A stretch of DNA of 64,000 nt from Clavulina sp. PMI_390. Its lineage: Eukaryota > Basidiomycota > Agaricomycetes > Cantharellales > Hydnaceae. The notes beneath the pieces are model-generated. The model ran no database searches. It worked only from the letters and a program-made list of their open reading frames with translations, and was not told the DNA's origin. The translations under genes and the position numbers were made by a program. Every line of letters begins with the position of its first letter. Position 1 is the first letter of the stretch. The DNA is taken from assembly GCA_015039315.1 (NCBI GenBank), contig WIDE01000003.1, positions 186,001 to 250,000 of the forward strand. Direction: 5' to 3'. Of this stretch, positions 34,801-44,195 are shown piece by piece.

Positions 34801-37800
34801 GACGTCGACATCAACTGCAGCGGTGACAGCTGCTCCTGCTGCTTCACCTAGTTCCGAAAACATGGCCTCACCTGCTGTCGAGACTGGTGACAACGTGGAG
34901 GACGCTTCTACCTCTGCTCCCCCTCCTGCTGAAGAGCCGCTTCCTCAGCCCCTCTCTGCGGAGGAGCGCAAGAAACTGGAAGCAACGGCGAAGAAAAACA
35001 ATAACCCAAAGCAGAAAGCGGCGGCTCGTATAGCTCGTGCTGCTCTTGCCGCAGACGACGAACTCATTGAGAAACACAAGCTCGCGTCGAAGACTAGTGC
35101 TGCCCAGCCCTCTGACGACGCCAAGGCTGACGATGTCAAAGCTGATGGTGACGTGCCTCCAGCTGCTACTGACGCAGAAGCCAATGCAGGCGAAAGCACC
35201 AGCGAGGAGAAACCCAAGCGACTCACTCCCGAAGAGCGCGCGAAGTTCGAAAAGGCCCTGGGTAAGAAGTCCAAGGCGAAAGGCCCTGAAAAGGAGGCTG
35301 CGCGACGTGCTCTGGCAGCGGACGATGCACTCATCGCTGCCGAAGCTGAAGCCTCCAAGCCGGACTCTCCTCCACAAAACGACGCTTCCACCGTCGAAGT
35401 GCCAACGTCCGAGCCAGAGCTAGAGAGCGCAGCTGCTGGTAATGCAGCGACCACCGAAGCGGTTGTGAGTGATGCTGTCGTTGACGATACTCCGGCAACC
35501 GAGCCTGTCGAGACCGTACCCCCTGTTGCCGATCTTGCGACCAGCGATCCTGCCCCAACAGAGCCTGTCCCCACGGAGCCCGCTACCTCAGAGCCTTCCA
35601 CCACCGAGCCTGCACCTGCTGAGCCTGCAGCTATCGAACCTCCCGCCACTGAGCCTATCCCCGCGGATACCGTCCCCGCAGAGTCTGCCCCCGGAGAGCC
35701 TACACCCATAGAACCTGCCCCCACAGAGCCTGCCCCCGCAGAACCTACACCCATAGAACCTGCCCCCACAGAGCCTGCCCCCACAGAGCCTACCCCCACA
35801 GAGCCCGCTGCCGAAGAACCATCCGCGGCTGAACCCGCAGCATCTGAGCCTGCAAATGCTGAGCCAACCGACCCTGATGCTCCTGCTAAAGTCGAGGAAA
35901 CCGTGGACGCTAGCTCGACGACAAATGATGAAGCCGATGTAGCCCCCAAAGCCAAACGCCTGACCCCGGAAGAACGCGCCAAATTCGAAAAGGCCATCGG
36001 CAAGAAGTCGAAAGCTAAGGGCCCAGAAAAGGAGGCTGCACGACGTGCTCTCGCTGAGGACGACGCTCTCATCGCTGCAGAGAAGGTTGCCCACACTGCA
36101 GACCCTTCGACAGCCGAAGAATCTAAGCCCGCAGTTGGTGAAGACGCCGGGGCATCCCAGGTAGGGATTGTCATTTATCATTTTTACCCGCACTATCTCT
36201 AACCAAGCTCTGATCCATTCAGCCCGCTGGTCAGGCCACTGGCCAAACTCGACTTTCGCAACAAGAACGAAGCGACTTAGAAGCAACCGCAAAGAAGGGA
36301 GGAGGAAGGAGTAAGGCGGCCAAAGCCGCTAAAGCAGCGTTGAGGGCCGACGATGAGCTCATTGCTGCCGAGGCGAGCGCTGCTGCCACTGTTGCAGCAG
36401 CCCAAAATGCAGTTCAAGACGACATTGCTCCACCAGAGGAGTCGTCAACACCTGCGCCTGGACCTTCTGATGCTCCTCCCACAGAGACTGAGACCCTATC
36501 TGATCCTCTCGGACCACCCAAACTTTCTGTTCAGATTCCAGGTTCTGCTCCCGAACCAACTGAGACTCCCACTCTTGATGCACTATCCACCGCCCAGACA
36601 TCCGCCCCACCTGACACAGCTGCTGCCGCCGATGTAGGAGCTGACGCGGAGAAAACACCCATTGCTCTTGATGTTAGCACTACTCCTAGCGGTGCTCAAC
36701 CAACAACCGTCGAAACCGAGGTACCCCCTACTGAGCAACTCGAAGGGGAAACGGCTAACGTTTCTGAAGAGAGCATCTCGCTCCAAGATCCCCTGCCAGA
36801 GTCTTCCCAGACTCCTACCGGCGAGCCTGAGAGTGAATCTCTACCTGCTCAGGCAGATGTACCTGCGGCGTCCGAGGATGAGACAGCCACCCCCACCAGA
36901 GTTTTCCAGGACGTAGAGTCGGGCCAGACTCCTGTACTCGAGACCAAATCTGAAGATGTCGTTCCTGAATCCGAACCTGCCCCCGTCACTGATTCCACAG
37001 ATGTGGAGAAGCCGCCGGTCGACGGTGAAACAGAGATGCCTGTGGCCGAGGCTGGGGACGTGGCCCCTGTCAGCAGTGACGAACGCGAAGCCGCTCCCGA
37101 GCCCGAGGTCCCTGGTGAAGACGATCTAGCCACTCCGACCGCCACCCAACCTCTTGCGGAGGACATAGCCAAGTTGGAGACTGTGGTCGATGATCCAATC
37201 CCACAGCAGCTGGAGTCATCGACTCAGGACGAGACTCTGACAGAAGCCGCTGCTGCCGTTGCTGAGGATGTTGCTCCCGCACCGAGTGAGCCGCTTCCTG
37301 AATTCAACACGAATGCTGAGATGGTCACCGAACAGGCCGACATACCATCCGATACGGCCAGCACTTCTGACGCATCCACCCCAGCGCCTCCCTCAACTAC
37401 GGCGGATGAAAAGACCGATGATACTGAATCAACTACCCCTACCCAGGAGCAAGCCCCCTCGCTCAAACCAGAGGCGGAGGATGGTGCCGACACGAATGCG
37501 ACAGTTACCCCCACTACCGCAATCCCGCCTGCTTCCTCACGTCTTCCCGCCGCCCCTCCACCACCACCACCACTACCACCACCACCCCAGGAGCCGATCC
37601 TCCGCCCACCTCCGGATGCCGTAGAGAGTGCTTTGCCTTCTGCGCTTGCTACCCCTCGTCCTTACTCAGCATACCCTGGTGGAATCGCTGAATCGATTCT
37701 CAACACTCCAAGGGACAGCGGCGCGACCACGCCTTGGGGTCGCTCGATCCCCTCCACGCCACTCTCGGACGGCAGCAGGTAAGCATCACGTTGCGCTCTT

Positions 37801-38818
37801 GTCCAAACACCTAATTTAACTTGATTTACTAGCTGGAATGCGCGCCCCATTAGCTCGCGAGCACGCTCCGCCCATAGGATCTTTGGTGATGCCCTACGAC
37901 AAGAGTCTGAGAGCATCAAGGACACCAGCACCGTGGGCATGCGCACTCCCGCCACGGTCACAAATCGCGATTGGCCTACATCAAGCGGCCAGGCTACCCC
38001 TGTTCCCCGCGGCATCCTGAAAGATCGCTCCAAGACCTCCTCCGCTGTCGACACGCCCACGATTCCTCCGATCACCGCGACACCTGGCGCCGTTCCGGCA
38101 GAATGGGTTTATCCACTACACGTTCCGCTGGAGACCCTCTACACTGGTGCCAAGCTACGGTATCGCGTCACGAGGTATCTGCTTTCTGGAGAGACCCAGG
38201 AGTCTTATGTTGGTACGTTGAACGATCACATTGAATGGACCTCACATGCGTAACCATCTAACCTGTAACATCTGTTCTGTGTTATTAGACATCGAGGTGA
38301 AGCCAGGCTGGCGCAAGGGCACCAAGATTCGGTTTGCCGGACTCGGAAACGAGCGTGCTGCGCCGATGCCCCCACAAGACGTCATCTTTGTGGTCGAGGA
38401 GGTGCCTCACTCTCGCTTCCGTCGCGAGGGCGCCAACTTGTTCACGACGTGTGACATCAACTTGCTTGATGCCCTCGCTGACACCAAGCACGTCATCCAA
38501 GGCCTCGATGGGAACAATATTGTTGTCGATGTAGGGTCCGACCTTGCTGGCGGTATCATTCGTCCAGGCGATGTCTCAAGAGTGGTCGGTATGGGTATGC
38601 CTGTGCGCCGTAACTCGCAAGTTGTTGGTGCTGGAGATCTCATCATCAAGTATGTCCTACTATCACATAATCTCCAGTCCCTGTTGCTAATATTTTATCC
38701 CCTTCTTAGATGGAACTTAGTCTTCCCTGATGAGCTTTCCATGAAACAACGAAGAATGATCCGTTTGGCCCGCGAAGAAGACGAAGAGGCCCACACAGCG
38801 ACTGCTACCCCAATCTAG
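31807..38818 (+). CDS. Giant J-domain (DnaJ-like) protein with Ala/Pro/Glu-rich repeat insert
   Basis: Start ATG at 31807 gives MPVETPARPDIQPRDHYEVL; the J domain follows at about residues 12-75 across three exons (YEVLGVDPRATSDEIRAAYR - KLAKVRPDRHQTNKEEKARR - FMEVHQAFTILIDEDHRAVY). The catalytic HPD reads RPD. Two very large exons (to about 36162, and 36222-37780) then encode about 1,800 residues dominated by Ala, Pro, Glu and Thr, with five copies of a basic 40-residue repeat (listed separately). The C-terminus returns to a DnaJ class II substrate-binding domain: PLHVPLETLYTGAKLRYRVT, DIEVKPGWRKGTKIRFAGLG, ALADTKHVIQGLDG, and ends LVFPDELSMKQRRMIRLARE - TATATPI. Total about 2,150 residues, against 300-400 for ordinary class II J-proteins. 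J-proteins recruit and stimulate Hsp70; with RPD this activity is doubtful. Upstream in-frame sequence without ATG is excluded. Confidence 0.85.
33605..33724 (+). repeat. J-protein repeat unit 1 (divergent)
   Basis: Encodes LSDEKKEQLQKTINNKK ... NTLAADNELRSQHA, 40 residues. Shares the frame of the other units: L-[ST]-x-E at the start, a lysine-rich centre, then ARxxLAADxEL. The most divergent copy. Confidence 0.8.
34952..35080 (+). repeat. J-protein repeat unit 2
   Basis: Encodes LSAEERKKLEATAKKNNNPK ... RAALAADDELIEKHK, 43 residues. Carries the core LSAEERxKLE and ALAADDELI found in the other units. Confidence 0.85.
35222..35344 (+). repeat. J-protein repeat unit 3
   Basis: Encodes LTPEERAKFEKALGKKSKAK - GPEKEAARRALAADDALIAA - E. 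Differs from unit 4 at only two of 41 residues. Confidence 0.9.
35701..35790 (+). repeat. 45-bp coding minisatellite, two adjacent copies
   Basis: Units 35701-35745 and 35746-35790 are almost identical at DNA level and encode TPIEPAPTEPAPAEP and TPIEPAPTEPAPTEP. They sit in a longer array of five-residue xPxEP steps (about 35500-35810). Likely produced by slippage or unequal exchange; length may vary between strains. Confidence 0.85.
35960..36082 (+). repeat. J-protein repeat unit 4
   Basis: Encodes LTPEERAKFEKAIGKKSKAK - GPEKEAARRALAEDDALIAA - E. Two substitutions from unit 3 (Leu/Ile, Ala/Glu); the DNA differs at more positions, many silent, which suggests selection on the protein. Confidence 0.9.
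36253..36372 (+). repeat. J-protein repeat unit 5
   Basis: Encodes LSQQERSDLEATAKKGGGRS - KAAKAAKAALRADDELIAAE. It lies in the next exon, after the intron at about 36163-36221, so the repeat spread is not confined to one exon. Confidence 0.85.
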
Positions 38819-39740
38819 GCCCCTACATCCGGCGTCGCATCTCAAGAATTCCAAATATCATTATGACCGATTCGGCAATGACGCTGGATCGTCATGTTAA
38901 GATGTTATGATTACGACGCCGGCAAATTATGTATGGATCCGTTCGAGCTCACTGCTTCACTTGCTGCAATCTCGGACTGTAAAATGTATCTGCTCTCATC
39001 ATCTCACTTTGCATTGTTGTACCACCCAATTTTCTTGCTGTCTTGAATTGCTCCCTCATGTTCTGTCCTTGCTTCATGCTTTCGTTTTCGCGACTATCCC
39101 CCACTACCAAAATATCCCGCCTTAATTCACGTTTCGGATTCTTCTTCTTCATGCACGATTATTCCTTGGACATGTATGTAGACTTTTAAGCCTAGTATCG
39201 TACGCGCATACATGAGAACGAATGGTTGTTTCAATACTCAAACATGTGTGAACTTTGCGATTGAGCGGGATAGTTTCGTCTCTATCAGTCATCTCTCCTT
39301 GAGCCCCTCCTTGTGATAGGCTTGAATCTGGAGGGACTTGAAGCCTTAAGAGCGTGAGAGAAGGCACGGCCTACATGAACAAATGATCATTCAGACGGTC
39401 CCATTCTCATGTGAAGGGAAGGGGGCCGCGTGCTTGGGAGGTGTGCCTAATTGTGAGACTTGGCCCTGGCAGGTCGGGACTCGCATTTGCACCTTGACCA
39501 CAATAAAAATTAGCTGTATATGCTAGCAATTAAAATAGAGCTATATTTGAGAGCATGCCGATCAAAGTTTCATGGTAATTTATTGACACGTAGAGGTTTC
39601 GAGGAAAGCGAGAAAGTTCTTTGGGACGGGTAACAAGCCGGCACGTGACCGTGCCACGCCAACTTCAACTTTCTTGGTCCACTTCCCCTTTTCATCCCTC
39701 TTTCGGTCTACCCTTCGTCTACTGTTGTACGGTTATCGAC
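38819..39740. other. Intergenic region upstream of the Pho88 gene
   Basis: About 920 bp. Holds the J-protein 3' UTR and the Pho88 promoter, which ends in a CT-rich tract (about 39665-39725) just before the ATG. No gene seen. Confidence 0.4.
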
Positions 39741-40778
39741 ATGAACGCCCAGGTCACTAATCTCATGGTCTCTCTTGGTGCTATGCAGCGTAAGCATGTG
39801 TTTCCCTACAATTCGCGCTCCAAAAAGTTCTGCCGCATTTCCCAACCTCACACCTCTCTGGCGCATGATTCTTGTCCATGATAGTGGCACGCAAGATCCC
39901 CTTTGAGAACCCAGAGGTCCTCAACTATGTTCGTGCCGGCTACGTTGCGGTCCAGCTCTTGTCTATCGCCGTCTACTTCTACACGTCGTCTGTGGTATGC
40001 TATTCATTTGCGCCTAGGAGCCATGCTGCCTGCGAGCCCAGCGCTGAAATCATTCTTCATGTGATAGATCAAGAAGAAGAACGACTTGACTGTGCTGAAG
40101 TATGGTGCGTAGTATTCGAAGCTTGGAGAGACTCGTCAGCATTGTTCCTGACTCTTGGCGTTCGTTTTTTCATGAACAGTTGAGCCTGCGCAGCCCCTGG
40201 TAAGAAATATATGGCAACCTGGAGGAAAACGTGCTTACCGGCTTTCTCAAGACTCAACAACCTCCGAAAGTCATCACCACAACCGTCAAGGAGTATGACC
40301 AGAGCGAAGTTCAAAAAGCTGTATGCATTCCTCACGTTATCATTGTCGCATTTTTCGGCAGCTCACCTCTTTTTCATAGCTCCGAGGAGTCTACATGGGG
40401 GCCGCCATGCTTTGTGTCATGCACCTCTACTTCAAGTTCACGTGAGTTCATCCTTATCACCAGCAACCATGACGTCCTTTGACAAATCACGTATCCCTCC
40501 ACCTTTAGTCAACCGTTATTCGTCCAAGCCTTGACTGGTCTGAAGGGTATTTACGACGCAAAGGAGGTTGCTATTCACGTCTTTGGGAAGAAAGCAGAAG
40601 GTGATCTGGCCCGACCCTTCCAGGCCGCCCCTGGCATGTTTGGTGGTACGTTCTACTATTGTTTCACATCTCATTAGCAACTCCATACTGACCTGATTCC
40701 TCCGTAGCCCCCGCTGGTGCCTCGACAGACGCTGCTTCTATCAAGGCTGCTGAGGAGGAGCTGAAGAAGACGAAGTAG
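39741..40778 (+). CDS. PHO88: Pho88 / Snd3 family ER membrane protein
   Basis: Start ATG at 39741: MNAQVTNLMVSLGAMQ, then (spliced) VARKIPFENPEVLNYVRAGY and VAVQLLSIAVYFYTSSV (membrane segment), then IKKKNDLTVLKYVEPAQPL. Further exons give KVITTTVKEYDQSEVQKA, a second hydrophobic segment RGVYMGAAMLCVMHLYFKFT, QPLFVQALTGLKGIYDAKEV and HVFGKKAEGDLARPF, ending EEELKKTK. These blocks line up along the whole length with yeast Pho88 (VTNLVIMLG, KKIPFEDP, NKKNDMTTLKYVEP, VHLYFKY, HVFGKPATGDLKRPF types). Pho88/Snd3 was first linked to phosphate transport and is now placed in the SND pathway that targets proteins to the ER. About 190 residues, six or seven exons, all conserved motifs intact. An Ala-rich tail precedes the stop. 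Confidence 0.92.
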
Positions 40779-40950
40779 ACTTAGACCTTATAGTCCTGTA
40801 TGCTCGGGTGTTCGTCGATCTAAATGTTATCGATATCTTCTCTGCTTGTGGTCTAACTTATACCAGGGAACGACCAATCGACAAGAGTGGATGAAATAAG
40901 GAGTATGTATGATACAATATGCACAACAGCTATCAACCTCCATCCGGCCC

Positions 40951-43600
40951 TCAATCATCAACAAAGACACCGTTCTCGATAGATGTCAACTCGTTCTGCC
41001 GGTTCGTCTTTGCATTTGCGTAGATGTCTATGATGGTGGTGCAGGCCGCCCCATCATTTCCCGAGCTTTTGGATCCGAGAAGTGACGATCTGAAGCTCGA
41101 GATGGTAGAGCGAGGGATTCGTTTGAGGATAATCTCCTGTGGATCGGTCATATTGCGTTTCGCTGCTTGCTTCATAAGCAGTTCGCGGTGCTCGAGGACA
41201 AAGTCGCGCCTAAAAGAAAAGTGGATCAGAGTAGGACTTCCCAATCTTGGGCTCTGCAAACCCACGCGTCAGGTGTGCTGCGATCCAGCGGGCCATGGAA
41301 ACGATCGTAAGCCTCCTCGGAAGCCTTCGCTGCTGCAATCATGGAGTCCATAGCTGGCAGAAACATCAAAAGGCTTGATTGGCTGCCCAAAAAAGTGAAG
41401 ATGGAGCACTTCAAAACTCACCAGCAAGGGAAACATCTCCAGTCCGCATCTGCATCTCGAGAGCATACCACATCGCCCTGGCGAAGAGCCTGCAGTCCTC
41501 AGGGAACAAACAAGCAGCCTTGAGATAGCTGGGACGATAGATGTTGAGTAAATGGCCTTTATGTGCTGCTCCCAACCAAAGTGAAAGAAAGGACATACTT
41601 CTCCATCGCCAATCGCCCGTACTCAGGATCAATGTAAGAGTTGTGCCCAACGCTCGACGCGTTACGCTCAGCTCGAGCTCGATTCACGAACGCCAGGGCC
41701 ATAAAAGCCTATAGGAGAACGGGCTGATTAGCTCTTACTCGTATATCGATCACGATCATGAGCCACAGGCTTGATTGAACAGTAGTTTGACTTACATTCG
41801 CACGAATAGAGACATCAAATCCCATCCAGAGCTGCCACTGCCACACAACATCGGTTGCGGGCCGTTGGACGGGGTATTGCTGGCAAGACTTTAGTTGCCC
41901 CATCGCCATGGCTTCAATCTCTTTTATCTCATTTGCCGCATTGGCTCCAAGCACGCCAGCCAAACCGATCTTGCATTCAATCATGCGGCATCGCACGCTT
42001 CTCTCTAGATAGGAGGATGGTGCACGTTAGAGGATCAAGGCGAGCAGGTGGAATCGCATCCTAGTAGTTGAACTTGGAGGGGACACTAAGCATTCAGACA
42101 CGCACGGAAAGTTTGAGAAAAACTAGTCCCCGCTTGGTGTGCCGTCCACATTCGCGGCCATTTCTCTCTGCCTAGCTTGATCACCTGGTAAGCCCAGTTA
42201 TACCGGATGTATGCTGACCCAAAATCGTTCAACATTAGTTCCAGGCAGAATCCCGTAAGTATATTGTGGCGGATGGCCAAAGCTAGTATATTCCGTGCAC
42301 TGAGGGCCAATATCAGCGGCATTAGCACACAGCGGATTACAAAGACTGTTATGAGTAGCATATGCTAACCCAGGTTTCCCATTTTGATTTTCCCATCCCT
42401 GACGCCGGTATAGTGCGTCGGCAAATTTGACCTGTTTGAAGCAGTATCAACGGTGGATTTAAAGTGTTTAGTAGGATTGATCAGCTCACGTATTCGCTTG
42501 GGCTATTTTTCTTAGGCAAGGTTGATATCTACACCAGAATGTTAGTCGCATGAACTCTGCTCTCTCATAAAAACTGTGGAAACGTACCTGATGAAAGACT
42601 AGACCCAGATACTCTACCAGCTCTTGTGGCTTTGACCAGTGCTCGTGCCCAGGATACATGAAGGCATTCGGCTCATTCATGATGTTCGCCACAAGGATCA
42701 TCATGTCATCGAGCACGGTTGGGGGAGCTTCAACCCCAAACTGGGCTCCAGTAGGCAAGGGCGTACCATCGGACATTGTAGTCACCTTTCTCAGTTTTTG
42801 GACATTCTGCCGTATATTGAAATGTTGTGACGGCATCAGCAAAGCTCCAGGGGATAGTGAAAGAATCAACACACTCACCTCCCAGCCCTTTTTCACCTCA
42901 GGGGACGTATGAGCAAAGCTATAAGCGGCGCTATCTTGTTCATATTTATGACCTTGCTCGCGAAGCATTTGTAGCTTAGCCAATGGATCCTCCTTGAGCC
43001 AGACTGAGTCTCTCTTCGACTTAGCTATTCGGTCGTCCACTATAGTTTTTGAATTTGTGTAGACCCGGGCAGCAGATTGCATGTACTCATTTCTTTGTCG
43101 AGTCGTGCGTGCGAGGGAAGCTGCTCGGTAGTAGGATATGAGTGCTTCCTGGCGTTGGCCTAGATTATGAAACGATAGCTCAAGTCAGAGTCTTCCTGTG
43201 TCGTAGCATAGAAAGAAGGACGGGAAATAACGGTACAACCCACATAATAGCTCTTGTGCTGTAGCGACGCGGCCATGGGCTTTATCCCAGTTAGGGTCCA
43301 ACTAGGGTCCACACGAGTTCGATTAGCAGGGGGGATGTTCTCGCGAGGGGAGGAAGAGTTCAACTGATATGGGTTTACTTTGACAGTCTTCTCAGCATCC
43401 TTTAGTGCCGCCTTGTATTTCTTCAGCTTGACGCACGTGGCGCTGCGATTGCTGTAGAGTGCAGGTGACGAGGATTCCTCAGCAATCGCGGCGGTGAACA
43501 GTTCGTGAGCCTTTTCGAAATCTTCGCGTTTGAAGAAATCGTTTGCTTGAGCTTTGAGCTCCGCCGCGCGTGGCGACAAAGCCGGTTCCTTGCTGGACAT
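40951..43600 (-). CDS. TPR protein, family copy 2
   Basis: Start ATG at 43600 (MSSKEPALSPRAAELKAQAN). The N-terminal TPR domain resembles Hop/Sti1-type clamps: unit 1 ANDFFKREDFEKAHELFTAA, unit 2 ALYSNRSATCVKLKKYKAAL, and after an intron unit 3 LDPNWDKAHGRVATAQELL. A linker of helices follows, then a long C-terminal region shared only with the other two copies here: MSDGTPLPTGAQFGVEAPPT, NEPNAFMYPGHEHW, FADALYRRQGWENQNG, LNDFGSAYIRYNWAYQVIKL, RCRMIECKIGLAGVLGANAA and RRDFVLEHRELLMKQAAKRN, ending NGVFVDD at 40951. TPR clamps usually bind Hsp70/Hsp90 C-termini; the role of the C-terminal part is unknown. About ten introns, all with frames that join as in copy 3. Roughly 600-650 residues. The 3' end is 173 bp from the convergent Pho88 stop. 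Confidence 0.82.
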
Positions 43601-44195
43601 TGTCGGCGTGATATCAAGTCTGAGCGCAGTGGGTGTTGGCGTTATGGTTGGTGTTTGGTAGTTGTTTGCCCACCATGTCACAGCGCTCCCAGAAAGAAAT
43701 CTGTGGAGAGCTTGCTTTTTCAAATCCGAGCACCAAATTCCATCTGCCGTTGAGCCACCACGTTTGTGTCAAACAACGGCGACGAGTAGAGTCTGGGTTT
43801 GCATGATTATCCCTCCGTTTCAGCAGTTCAGCCAACAGCTGGTGGCACAGATGTAGCGGTACGATATGGAAAACAACCAGCCTTTGCGGATGTTACGATG
43901 CCTTCTGTGGTCCAACCTCTGATTCTGAAGTGTGCACGTGACGATTGCACCCTGAACACATTGAGTCAATGTCATTGACCGTCCCCTGACCGTCATCTTA
44001 CACAATAATCATCGTTCAAACCGTTGATCTGCCTACCAGCAAGATTACTTCTCACATTTCACTGCCGTATGAATTGGGTAAGGCTGAGTCAAATACAACC
44101 TTAGTGTTCCGAGGCGGCCTAAGAGGCGAGTGAGTATGGAGGGTAATTGTGATATCGCCGTTAGAGGATTAGCAACTGTCTATGCAATAACAAGC
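43601..44195. other. Intergenic region between TPR copies 2 and 3
   Basis: 595 bp between the start of copy 2 and the stop of copy 3, both minus; holds the copy 2 promoter. No gene seen. Confidence 0.4.
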
